A stretch of 64,000 nucleotides of DNA, taken from IMG/VR virus record IMGVR_UViG_3300017991_002192, positions 1 to 64,000 of that record; one strand, given 5' to 3'. Each line of letters begins with the position of its first letter. The stretch's first letter is position 1. Positions 15,923 through 25,100 of the stretch are shown here, one piece after another. This DNA comes from a virus. The position numbers and the translations under genes were made by a program. The notes below the pieces were generated by a model. That model saw only the letters and a list, made by a program, of their open reading frames with translations, did no database searches and was not told the origin of the DNA.

Positions 15923-17098
15923 TCAACCCAACCTCAACCTGGCTCGTTCTGCCTTGGAAATGGCCAAAATCCCGTATGCCCTGCGTCGTGCCCGAATCGG
16001 CGTCTTGCTCACGCCGTAGATTCTCCCAATTTCCGTGTCGCTTAGCAAATCCTCGACGTACAAACGTTCCAAAACCTTCCGTGTCAAGCCAGTCAATCGC
16101 GGAGCAGTCCCACGCCTCCTCTCTTTCCGTTCCTGACTCGTCATGGCCGGAATACCCCACTTCTTTCGGACTCTCCGCACAGTCTCCGCACGAAACGGAG
16201 AAACACCAAAGCGCTTGGCAACACAAACAGCAATCTCCCCATCCGTCATCAGGTCGCCTTCGTACATCTTCCGCAAACGCTCCGGCGTCAGGGCAGAAAT
16301 AAACTCGGGCCTCCGATCCTGCCTCTCCGCAACAAACACATAACGTTTTCGGACACGCTCAAGAGGCAGCTTGTAAACCATACACGAATGCACATGCTCT
16401 CGGACCAAGCTAAAGAAAAGATCATCTTGCCCCGGAAAATGAAGCGTGCGCCCCTTCTTGCTCGTGTATACCTTTGGAGACAAACCCAACATCGCCAAAG
16501 CCTCCAAAGCTCGGTCTAGACCCTGAGCATCCAGGCCGTAGGAGATGCGTGGGTAGTACCTCCCCCACCGGCTCCCGTCATCCATGTACCACACGGCAAG
16601 CACAAAAGGCGTCATCAACTCAGGTAACTGCTTCGGAAACACCTTGTGCCCGCTGCCGTAAAACATATCGTAAAAAGGACGCAGCCGAGTCGTCGTCCGA
16701 GACGAATACCACCACGCCTTGTACGTCTTGCCGTCCTTCCGTTTGGTAGCCTCATACTGATTGGACACGTAAGATCCCATGATGCCGGCCTTCCAATCCG
16801 TGTACTCCCGCTGCTTGAGCGCATGCCCCTCCGCAATCCGTGCCGTGCGAAAGCTGGGAGCACTCATCGTCCCGTCCCCCAACAAAGATCCCACGACGAG
16901 CGCCTGCTGAATCGCGGTCAGAGGCGGCAGCTCCCGATCAATCTTCCCCGTCTTACCCAACGCCTCAATCCCATAATGCCGCAGCCAGCGACTCACCGTT
17001 ACCTGAGCCACACCATAACGACCAGCAATCTGCTGTTGCGTCAAAAGCTCCGCGACCAAGCTCTCCAAGACTTCTCGCGGTGGCCTCTTGCTACGCAT
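15923..17098 (-). CDS. free-standing LAGLIDADG homing endonuclease with HTH repeats
   Basis: The 391-aa protein is taken from ATG 17098, which overlaps the upstream TAG. Two LAGLIDADG motifs are visible: QALVVGSLLGDGTM and FVLAVWYMDDGSRW. Both flanks carry resolvase-like helix-turn-helix units: LTQQQIAGRYGVAQVTVSRW at the N-terminus, and MTDGEIAVCVAKRFGVSPF plus LSDTEIGRIYGVSKTPIRAR at the C-terminus. It cuts a DNA target to copy itself; the HTH units probably set specificity. It is third in a tandem of overlapping homing endonuclease genes. Confidence 0.88.
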   Translation of the reverse strand: MRSKRPPREVLESLVAELLTQQQIAGRYGVAQVTVSRWLRHYGIEALGKTGKIDRELPPLTAIQQALVVGSLLGDGTMSAPSFRTARIAEGHALKQREYTDWKAGIMGSYVSNQYEATKRKDGKTYKAWWYSSRTTTRLRPFYDMFYGSGHKVFPKQLPELMTPFVLAVWYMDDGSRWGRYYPRISYGLDAQGLDRALEALAMLGLSPKVYTSKKGRTLHFPGQDDLFFSLVREHVHSCMVYKLPLERVRKRYVFVAERQDRRPEFISALTPERLRKMYEGDLMTDGEIAVCVAKRFGVSPFRAETVRRVRKKWGIPAMTSQERKERRRGTAPRLTGLTRKVLERLYVEDLLSDTEIGRIYGVSKTPIRARRRAYGILAISKAERARLRLG

Positions 17099-17885
17099 CC
17101 CGCTCCTTCCGACGCACAGCCTGTGCCTTGGCCAAGCACAGAGAAGAACAGTACTTACGGTTGTTGGCCTGCGTTTCATCCACAAACCCACCACCGCATG
17201 TGGGACACTGTTTGGTTCTACGCAACCTCCAACGCCGCTCTCGTTCCTGAGCCCGCTTTTCCTCGCACTCTGGACAAACCAATCCTCTGACTCTCCTGGT
17301 CTTCCACCGCTTCCCACAATCAGAACAGGTGACTGTATGAAGCATATCCTCAGGAGACGGCTTTCCTTCTGCTGCTTTCAGATAGGCGATGGCTGAACAA
17401 AGCAGCTCAGGATCATCCTTGAATTTACCCAACCCCAGATTACAGCCAGCACACAAAAGCCCCCGGATTTTTCCCGACTCATGGCAATGGTCTACAGAAA
17501 AGACCTTACGCTTACCGCCAGGCTCTTTGGTCTGGCAGATCGCGCAGGCATTCCCCTGAGAAGCCAAAAGCTCCTCGTAGTCTTCAGGCGTAAGACCATA
17601 GCTGCTCTTCAAACGCCACTTGTGGAGTTTGGCAGAGCGTTCATGCTCAGGAAGCTCTCTCAAACGAGCGTTGGCTCTCTTACTTCCCGCCAACACCTTG
17701 GTCTTGTAGTCAGAGTCTTCCTCCATCCGTCGAGCATGCTTGATTCGTTTGGTCTTACTTCGCTTGGCATGCTTGGCAGGATCGGCCCGGACCCGATCCC
17801 AATCATACTCCCGCATCTTGCGATGCTTAGCCGTTCCACGCAATCCCTCACGATATTTTCGAAGTGCGTCAGTCGAGCTAGACAT
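17091..17885 (-). CDS. Endonuclease VII-type HNH endonuclease
   Basis: The 264-aa protein starts at ATG 17885. The core (residues ~115-190) has GLTPEDYEELLASQGNACAI, then FSVDHCHESGKIRGLLCAGC and NLGLGKFKDDPELL, the recombination endonuclease VII/HNH fold. The C-terminus adds zinc units: CSDCGKRW, CPECEEK, CPTCGGGF and KYCSSLC. Its position between two LAGLIDADG genes with overlaps on both sides indicates a homing-type nuclease rather than the packaging resolvase. Confidence 0.85.
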   Translation of the reverse strand: MSSSTDALRKYREGLRGTAKHRKMREYDWDRVRADPAKHAKRSKTKRIKHARRMEEDSDYKTKVLAGSKRANARLRELPEHERSAKLHKWRLKSSYGLTPEDYEELLASQGNACAICQTKEPGGKRKVFSVDHCHESGKIRGLLCAGCNLGLGKFKDDPELLCSAIAYLKAAEGKPSPEDMLHTVTCSDCGKRWKTRRVRGLVCPECEEKRAQERERRWRLRRTKQCPTCGGGFVDETQANNRKYCSSLCLAKAQAVRRKERDA

Positions 17886-18861
17886 GGGTTCTCCGATGGT
17901 TTGGATTCCCCTTGGTCCGGGGATGCTCGATCCCATTTTTCCGAAGATAGCGATCCACCGTGGAGCTACCAACCCCAAGAATCTTTGCTATGCGCCGAAT
18001 TGGAATTCCCTCGGCCGCAAACTCCCGTAAGACCTCGGAATCGAGCTTGCCCTTGATGATGTTGTTTCGACCGCTGTTGTAACCGAAACCCCTGAGTTTC
18101 CACGCCATGCAGACCGGGACATGTGGTGTGATAATGTTGAGAAATTTCTCGGCAGTGTCTTCGCGTTCCATGTGAAAGGTACCTGTCTCCCGACCCGCCA
18201 TCTCTTTCGCCAACCGCCACCGAGGTTTGAGACCGAACTTTTCAAAGATGGCCCACGCAACCTTGCGGCTTTCCCCATCCGCACCGAATATGATGTCAGG
18301 CCACCATCCCGCAGAACCATCATCGAGGTACCAGATGGCCAGCGCGAATTCGTCTACATGATCCACGATCTCAGAGACAAGACGCTTCCAGCCGCGATCA
18401 CGCCGTTCGTAGAAAAGCGCTTGCCAATCATTCAGAATCGCATGGGCGACCGTGTTGAATCGCCATGAACGGTAGGTTTTCCCATCCTTCTTCTTGACAC
18501 TGGGCTTGGGCTCCGTACGCACCCAGGACGACCCCCATTGAGCGACTTTCCACTCAAGATAAGCCTTCTGAGCCTCCTCATGGTTCTCCGTGTAGTGGGT
18601 TGCGTGCGTCCTGTAAACGAGCCTCCCATCACCGAGCATTGAGCCAACTAGCAAAGACTTGAGTCGCCCCTCAATCAGCGGCACATCGTAACGCTCCCAT
18701 CGATGAAGCGTGCGAATGCCAAACCGCTTACGCCACGATCGAACACGCTTGACCGTCGCCTCCTCACCGATGCGTTCGACAATCTGCTCGTCAGTGAGTT
18801 TCTCTACTCGATAAAGCTGTTCAAGCTCCTGTGGAGAAATAGGACACGGGATGGCACGCAT
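17878..18861 (-). CDS. free-standing LAGLIDADG homing endonuclease
   Basis: The 327-aa protein has LAGLIDADG motifs LKSLLVGSMLGDGRLV and FALAIWYLDDGSAGW. HTH-like units lie at the N-terminus (LTDEQIVERIGEEATVKRVR) and C-terminus (GIPIRRIAKILGVGSSTVDR). It is homologous in layout to the gene at 15923. It begins 43 bases past the capsid-operon terminator with an AGGA site and no visible promoter, so it may depend on readthrough. Confidence 0.88.
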   Translation of the reverse strand: MRAIPCPISPQELEQLYRVEKLTDEQIVERIGEEATVKRVRSWRKRFGIRTLHRWERYDVPLIEGRLKSLLVGSMLGDGRLVYRTHATHYTENHEEAQKAYLEWKVAQWGSSWVRTEPKPSVKKKDGKTYRSWRFNTVAHAILNDWQALFYERRDRGWKRLVSEIVDHVDEFALAIWYLDDGSAGWWPDIIFGADGESRKVAWAIFEKFGLKPRWRLAKEMAGRETGTFHMEREDTAEKFLNIITPHVPVCMAWKLRGFGYNSGRNNIIKGKLDSEVLREFAAEGIPIRRIAKILGVGSSTVDRYLRKNGIEHPRTKGNPNHRRTHV

Positions 18862-18904
18862 AGGGTCCTGGGTATCCTACCGCGCCCCAAATACGCCCCA
18901 CAAG

Positions 18905-18941
18905 CAAAAAGAAAACCCCGGAGGCCGAAGCCACCGGGGTT
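18905..18941 (-). terminator. rho-independent terminator after the capsid gene
   Basis: AACCCCGG (read on minus, 18941-18934) pairs with CCGGGGTT (18921-18914). The stem extends by GGC/GCC and is capped by a stable TTCG loop. A T-rich tract (TTTTCTTTTT) follows on the minus strand. It lies 23 bases past the major capsid stop. This is a textbook intrinsic terminator and marks the end of the late head operon. Confidence 0.92.
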
Positions 18942-18963
18942 CCATTCTGCCTCTCAGCCGCTA

Positions 18964-19836
18964 CTAGCGGGTGACAGACAGTCGAGTGAGCCCACGCGGG
19001 TTGTAGGCACCGATTCCGAGATTCTCAAAAACTGAGAACCCGATGGTGCGGGCGCGGGGGTCGTCGGCCGAGAGGACCGTGAGTTCTGTACGCACCGGGA
19101 TGCGTCCGAACAACTCGGGCTCGCAGCACACATAGACCGTGCCAACCGGAACGAGCCGGCTGGTGATGATCTGCGCGCCCCACAGGGTTGCCTGGAGACC
19201 GGTCTTCAGCAAGTCGCGCTGACTCTCGATATCCAAGATGTCCCGACCAAACTTCCTGATGTCGGCATAGTCGCGCGCATTCATGTACACACGAGCAACC
19301 CGAAGGTCGTGACGCTCGATGAGACTGAATGCGTCGGCCAGGACGGCACCAGAAATGGGAGCGACCACCGGCACGTCGGGGTTCAACTGGCCCGGAAGCG
19401 AGTCGAATCCAACAGTGGCGATAGCGTCGAGGATGGCGAACACCCTCTCGTCCTCCGCGGCTTGGATCTGAGCCCTCGCCAGATCTTGCGCACGCTCGAT
19501 CAGGTCGAAGCGCCGCTCCTTGATCTGGGTCAGCGGGATCTCGGGCAAGCTCGCGATCTCGAAGAGTGGGAACACCACGCGCCGCGGCTTGGTGACAGCG
19601 AGAATGTTCTCGCCTTCCTCGCCGACGACATACGCCGTGACATCGGGATCCTTGTCGTAGATCGGCAGTGCGCCATCGGGGAGTTGCTCCACGAGGAACG
19701 TGCGCCGACCCACAGACGTGTAGTCACGCCGCGTGCGGAGAGGCTGCGTCATGGACGCGGCCAGCTTGTGACGCCCAGCAGCGGTCTTGATGTAGTCGCT
19801 GATGATGCGCTGTTTGACTGCGTTGTCAACCGTCAT
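18964..19836 (-). CDS. major capsid protein, HK97-like (predicted)
   Basis: The 290-aa protein is last in the head operon, directly after scaffold and decoration-like genes and before a strong terminator, the usual place of an abundant capsid protein. Sequence features fit a small HK97-fold subunit. A helical N-arm (1-30) is followed by a beta E-loop-like region RRTFLVEQLPDGALPIYDKD. A long spine helix RFDLIERAQDLARAQIQAAE and an A-domain-like region with LRVARVYMNARDYADIRKFG come next, then VYVCCEPELFGRIPVRTELT. The call rests on position and general pattern. Confidence 0.8.
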   Translation of the reverse strand: MTVDNAVKQRIISDYIKTAAGRHKLAASMTQPLRTRRDYTSVGRRTFLVEQLPDGALPIYDKDPDVTAYVVGEEGENILAVTKPRRVVFPLFEIASLPEIPLTQIKERRFDLIERAQDLARAQIQAAEDERVFAILDAIATVGFDSLPGQLNPDVPVVAPISGAVLADAFSLIERHDLRVARVYMNARDYADIRKFGRDILDIESQRDLLKTGLQATLWGAQIITSRLVPVGTVYVCCEPELFGRIPVRTELTVLSADDPRARTIGFSVFENLGIGAYNPRGLTRLSVTR

Positions 19837-19850
19837 CGTTTTGTCCTCCC

Positions 19851-20531
19851 CTAGATGCGCTGGTCGTAGACCAACTCATTCATGGTTGCGTCAGGGGGCA
19901 TCTTGAGGATGCCGATGAGGGTTACATCTGCTACCACAATGCCGTTCGTGATCTCGACCGAGTGGGCCGCGTTCAGGAACGAGGTTGCAGCGCCAGCTTG
20001 CGCCGACTCCATTGGCTGCAAGTACCCGTTGCGTGAAGCAAACAGGCGCATACCAGTCGAGTAGACGATGTCCGTACCGGCCGCCAGGACGCCACCACCA
20101 ACGGTAGCTGCCTCGATGACCTGGCTCTCGAAGAGGGCATTCCCGTAGGTTCCCTGAGCCGAGACGTAGGGGCCCTTCCCACTTGCGGGACCGGGCTGAT
20201 TCTCGAATGCGTTTCCGACCGCGGTGTTGATGAAGCATCCGACCGGCTTGATCTGGAATGCTTGATTGCCAAGACCGTGCTCAACGGGACCACCGATGAA
20301 GTTGTCCCCCGCGTCAACGCGCGTGAAAGCGACCGACCCAGACAGAACACCCAGCACTGACGTATCGCACTGAGTGGAAATCTGAGCAGCCACCGTAGTT
20401 ACGGGAGGGTTGGTTTGCGTGAAGCTATCCTCGGTCAGAACCCCCACGGTGTTACGCACACCCACATGGAGAATTCGGAGAGCCGAGGACGACTCCGTGA
20501 AACCACCACTCGCCTGTCCAAGCAACGCCAT
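19851..20531 (-). CDS. capsid decoration or head-associated protein (predicted)
   Basis: The 226-aa protein lies between scaffold and major capsid genes, the usual slot of a decoration protein. It is beta-rich and low in charge (GVLSGSVAFTRVDAGDNFIG), with a repeated AAGTDIVYSTGMRLFASRNG style of strand-turn. An AAAAGGAG site precedes the ATG. No domain is recognised. A capsid-surface role is inferred from position only. Confidence 0.6.
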   Translation of the reverse strand: MALLGQASGGFTESSSALRILHVGVRNTVGVLTEDSFTQTNPPVTTVAAQISTQCDTSVLGVLSGSVAFTRVDAGDNFIGGPVEHGLGNQAFQIKPVGCFINTAVGNAFENQPGPASGKGPYVSAQGTYGNALFESQVIEAATVGGGVLAAGTDIVYSTGMRLFASRNGYLQPMESAQAGAATSFLNAAHSVEITNGIVVADVTLIGILKMPPDATMNELVYDQRI

Positions 20532-20635
20532 TTTTCTATGGCTCCTTTTGCTCCCTGTTCACAGGTTTGGTGGATTGCGGCTTGACGGGGCGACCCCCAG
20601 AATGGTGGTCAAAGACCAACCCTCACCAAGCTCCG

Positions 20636-20677
20636 ATACTTATATGGGTGCGTATAGTCATTCCACCGATGGTGGAA
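20636..20677 (-). promoter_or_regulatory. late-type promoter with palindromic operator
   Basis: On the minus strand a TATAAGTAT box (20636-20644) lies ~105 bases before the decoration-like gene and resembles phage late -10 elements such as TATAAATA. Seventeen bases upstream, where -35 would be, is a perfect palindrome TTCCACC-ATC-GGTGGAA (20661-20677). No consensus -35 exists. The arrangement suggests a capsid-gene promoter bound by a phage-specific sigma or activator. Confidence 0.4.
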
Positions 20678-20685
20678 CCCGATTA

Positions 20686-20717
20686 CCTACCTGCCCTCGA
20701 TGAAAAGGGCAGGTAGG
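20686..20717 (-). terminator. 12-bp perfect hairpin after the scaffold gene
   Basis: CCTACCTGCCCT (20686-20697) is perfectly complementary to AGGGCAGGTAGG (20706-20717) with an eight-base loop. It starts nine bases after the scaffold stop. No U tract follows. It may attenuate transcription between scaffold and capsid genes or protect the mRNA 3' end. Confidence 0.5.
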
Positions 20718-20725
20718 CGAAAGTC

Positions 20726-22111
20726 CTACTTGAACACTGAGGACACGTCGGGAGCGTGCTCCCACAGGCTGCTGAGATCGCTGACCTCGCTCGACGCCGA
20801 CTTCTGGACGGTGCCGAGAGCCTGAGCCCCTGTGCTGGGCTCCTTCGGCTGCGGACGGAGATCAGTACCTTTCTTCTTGCCGCCTTCCTTCTCACCCTCA
20901 TCCTGGGCCTCTTCCTCCTTCTCCTCGGCCTTGTCCTCTTCCTTCTTGCCCTCTTCCTCGTCCTTGTCCTTCTTCTCAAACTGCGAAGGGATCTTGCCCT
21001 TTTCGGGCTTGCCGCCCTTGTCCTCATCGTCCTCGGCAGTGCGGTAGAGAAGCTCCAGATCTGTGTCGCTGTCTGGGGCTGACGTATCCATCAGGCCCAT
21101 TGGGTCTTCAAGCTGGATGTCGAGGGAAGCCTCTTTCTCCTCGGGCTCTTTCTCCTCCTTCTTCTCCTCCTCCTCGGCCTTCTTGCAGGCGCTCTCCTTG
21201 TCCTCATCGGCCTCCTCATCCTCATCGTCCTCACCCTTCTTGGCCTTCTTGCCGCCCTCCTTGTCCTCTTCCTTTTCCTCCTCCTCGTCGGCCGCGGTAC
21301 GTCCGCAGAGCATGGCCGCGAGCATCTCTTCCTCGTCGTCATCGAGATCGTCGTCATCCTGGGAGAGCATCTCCTCCAGCATGGCGTCTTCCTCGACTAC
21401 CGGCTCATCTTGAGCCAGCATCTCTTCCAGCATCGCGTCCTCTTCCTCCAGTGGAGTCTCCAGCAGGTCTTCCTCCATGGGCTCTTCGATGATCGGCTCA
21501 TCCATCTGGCCGAACAGATTGCCGGCGATGCCCATCTTCTCTGCGATGCGCTCCAGGCCAGACTCAAGCCTGTCGAGACGGGCTGTGATGTCCATGGAGG
21601 CTTCCTTGTCGGATTCCTCATCGTCGGCCATTCCGAGACGCTCCAGAGTCGACTGAAGGTGATCGTCGGGAAGGTCCATGAGATCGAGAGCCTGGCTCTC
21701 GATGGCCAGGACATGCTTTTCCTCATCGACGCCCTCGGGGACATCGCCGAGCATCACGGCAGCGACGCGAATGCACTTCGCCGCCTTCAACTCGGTGGCC
21801 CTGCGAATCTCCTCCTCGCTCTGGTCAGACGCACTCATGGGCTTGCCGGGTTTGGCGGCCGGGTGGTCTGCTGGCTCTCTGTAGCCGGGCGTTGCAGGAG
21901 CAGCGGCCGTGTCGTAGGGACCAGGATGTACGTCCTCGGCCCAGGCAGACGGGTCGCCTTCCTTGTATTTCGCGTAGTCGGGATCGGGCTGTGCCGCCGG
22001 ATGCTCGGACTTCTCGGTCCGGTCATTGGCCGGAATTTGCGGTGGCGGGGACGCTTCTTTGTCCGATGCAGCGGCTCCCTTATCCCAGGTCAGTCGTTGA
22101 CGATTACCCAT
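20726..22111 (-). CDS. acidic prohead scaffold/core protein
   Basis: The 461-aa protein is taken from ATG 22111, overlapping the preceding stop. Composition is extreme: long Glu/Asp/Lys runs, and repeated units EEEDAMLEEMLAQD and VEEDAMLEEMLSQD at residues ~255-290. A coiled-coil segment MDITARLDRLESGLERIAEK precedes them. Acidic, helical, low-complexity proteins just before the capsid gene are typical prohead core scaffolds, removed or cleaved during maturation. The C-terminal end (SSLWEHAPDVSSVFK) may be the capsid-binding helix. Confidence 0.8.
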   Translation of the reverse strand: MGNRQRLTWDKGAAASDKEASPPPQIPANDRTEKSEHPAAQPDPDYAKYKEGDPSAWAEDVHPGPYDTAAAPATPGYREPADHPAAKPGKPMSASDQSEEEIRRATELKAAKCIRVAAVMLGDVPEGVDEEKHVLAIESQALDLMDLPDDHLQSTLERLGMADDEESDKEASMDITARLDRLESGLERIAEKMGIAGNLFGQMDEPIIEEPMEEDLLETPLEEEDAMLEEMLAQDEPVVEEDAMLEEMLSQDDDDLDDDEEEMLAAMLCGRTAADEEEEKEEDKEGGKKAKKGEDDEDEEADEDKESACKKAEEEEKKEEKEPEEKEASLDIQLEDPMGLMDTSAPDSDTDLELLYRTAEDDEDKGGKPEKGKIPSQFEKKDKDEEEGKKEEDKAEEKEEEAQDEGEKEGGKKKGTDLRPQPKEPSTGAQALGTVQKSASSEVSDLSSLWEHAPDVSSVFK

Positions 22112-25100
22112 TGCGAGATTCCTCGACTTTGTGGTTGTGGTTGGTGAAAGCCGCCATTTGATCGAGAAGTTTTCCAAGGCGCAGAAGCGTCTTGGTCTCT
22201 CCCAAGGACGGTGTACGGTTGAGTGCGCTGTGAGCATTCACAGCCCACTCCTCAATCGAGCCGTGTTTGGATAGCGGCCCTAAACTCAGAGCGGCCATGT
22301 AGAGCGCTCTGGGAACCTTCACGCCCATGCGCGAGTTGAATCGCGCAACGGCGTCAATCAGATGGGCGTCTCCTGAGGCCGACTTCACGATGGCCTCGAT
22401 TCCCAGCCGATACGCACGCTTGTGGGCGGCTTGTTTGATGATGTCTTCGCCAGTCGAATTTGCAGGCTCTTGCACGGAAGGCTGTTCCCCCCGCCCTGCT
22501 AACTCGTCTTGAACCTTCTGAGTCACGCGGTCGAGAACCTGCTGGTAGACAGCATCGGTAAGCTGGTCCAGCGGGCCCGCTTCCGGCTTCTCCTCAGGCT
22601 TCTTCTCCTCTTCGCCGCCGCCCTCATCGTCACCAAAGTCGAATCCGAGAATCTCCTCTGGGGCACTGCCGGGCTCTCCGATGATGGCTCCGGGACCATC
22701 GGGAGCGTAGTAGTCACTAACCCGAGTCCGCGACTTCGCGGGAGACTCGGCTTGCGAAACTTGGATAGCCTCGCTGAAGTCTGACGGTGGTTCTTTGCTG
22801 GCTGCTTTCGCGAGCCCATCGAGCCACTGTGGCGGAGGCTCGCTCAGAACCCTCTGAGCCTGGCGAAGCATCTCTGGGCTCATGCCCGTGGGCGTCAGGA
22901 TGTTCCGAGCGACAGCGCCACCGAAGGCCGGGGTTGCGACCCAGGAAGCCTCGATGAAGTTGACGCCTCCGTTGGCCAGCGTGGGGTGGCCGCAAAGCTC
23001 AGCAACTCTGTGCTTGTTGCCCTTGTCATCGTAGAAGTAGTTGCCCTTCTCAAATCGGACATGATTGCAAAGTTCTGTTTCATCAGCGCCAACATTTCCA
23101 CACTTCGTGCAGATCGTCTCGGTGACCGAACAGTTGTGAACTGCCACACCCTCAACCACATAGGTGTGGTCCTCCTCTACTTCCATGTTGTAGACCGGCC
23201 CTTCGTACCAGCCCGACTCAACAGAGGTGACGGGGAAAACCACATGGTCATCTAAAACACGAAGCTGCTGCTGTGCCTCTGACGGACGGCCAACCTTGTC
23301 AGAATACCCCCGAAGCTGTTGTGCAGAGGACAGCCCAACCGCGAGAGTAATGGCCGGACGCTTACCCGTTTCAGGATCGGGCATCCAACCGGCGCCTACA
23401 GCCTCCGCAAGCTCGATCGCTCTTCCATTTTGCGCGCATTCCATCCGCACAAAAACACCGCATCGCGTCAATAGCAGATGCAACTGACACGCCAAGGCAT
23501 AGGAAGTCGTCGTCCCCGAAAGCGTCTTGTTGTCCTTACCCAACGTGCCATCACCATTGATCCAGGCGCCAACAAGATGCCGGTGTAACTCCGCGGGTAC
23601 GTGCATCGCCTCAAACGACACCCGCTTGCCGTGGCTATACTCACCGCAGTGTTTATAGAACCAAGCCACGGCATCACGGCCAGTCATGTGGACCACACAG
23701 GTGTTCCGACTAGGCCGGTCCTGAACCCAGGGTTCGTTAGCCTCGGGAAACTCCTCCTTAAGAAGCTCGACTACCTCACGAACATAAGTGTCCTTCTCCT
23801 CCATGGAGAAGTTGAATTGCACTTCAACGTGCTCACCCTTGTGTTTGAGATAGGAACCTTCGGCCAAGAAATAGCCAGCCAGCCTTGCCTTGCCAACCGT
23901 CCAGCCTTTAGTCTGTAGATGAAATCGAACCTTGGGAAAGCACAAGAAATCACCAACCTCAAGCTCATCCGCTCGTACTTTCTCGAAACGAAGCGCTTTG
24001 AGATCAGTAATCTGCTGCTTCCGCCGCCGGGCTTCCGCCAGCGAATAGGTGTTGTTGGGGTTGTAGATCCGTTTGTCGTGGCCTCGTTTGAAACGACGTG
24101 TCGTGCGGCGCGTTATAGAGCTTGTCTCCCCAAGGGGCTCTCCACACCCACAAGCGCACGTCTTCGGAGCCCGCAAAACCTCAAACCCATGGTTCGCCGT
24201 CGCCTGAATGGTAGAAGAAACCCCAACCGCCTTGATCCGACGCAACTCTCCTCGATACGTCCGAATCTGCGTGTTGAGCACCTCGCGAAAACGACCCTTG
24301 TGGGTCAGCACCATATCCCCTGGGACCACCTCCTCGATCGCCACCCGCTGGCCGTCCTGCAACGACACCTGCGTCCCGGCCAGAAAGCACCCCATACTCA
24401 GAGTTCTCATCTTGCCAGACTCGATGTCCCTCACGAGACCTGTGTGCCGACGATCCGTCGCGAGCAAAATGTCAATGTAGACTGATGGTCCAATATCGCG
24501 AGCCACGGCATCGATGATTCGGCCTTTCGACTCTTCTTCCTTCTGCAAGTGCTCGCAGAAGTTTTGTGCCCCGATGAACGTCCGGTACGACTTCATCAAC
24601 ACCGGACGAGCCCAAGCATCACAGTTGTGAACAGCGACACCGTTAGCAACATACGAGTGGTCGTCTTCAACATCAAAGTTGTAGACAGGGCCCGCGTAAG
24701 CGATCGTATCGAGGTTCTCGATGATTTGCAGGTGGTAGCCATTCAAGAAGCGCAACTTGGGCGCAGCTTGAAGTCCTCCGCGCTCCTCGACGGCTGCAAG
24801 ATACGGCTCTTCGTACACCGTATCCTGCACGAGATCTTCAACCCAAGCACCCCCGCAAGCAAGCGCCCACGATACGTTTCGCGGCTTCTCGGGATCGTTG
24901 ACAATCTTGATTTCACCATCAACGATCAGCCGTTTACGTCCTGGCGATTCTATGCGTGTCAGGTGGGAAGAGATCCCGAGCCGCTGCAAGATGATCTGCA
25001 TCTGACTGGCAAGGGAACGATTCGAGGTATCGCCAGTCAGCCGGATATCACCAGGCTTTTTCTCAGTGCGTGTGTCCTGAAAACACCCGTCTCCTTCCAG

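Noticed and set aside
17091-17885. Endonuclease VII-type gene as the phage packaging resolvase
   Set aside because: It lies between and overlaps two homing endonuclease genes and carries extra zinc units, so a homing role is more likely.
15923-18861. HEG block as an intron in the capsid gene
   Set aside because: The capsid gene ends normally before a strong terminator, and no exon continuation is visible on the other side.
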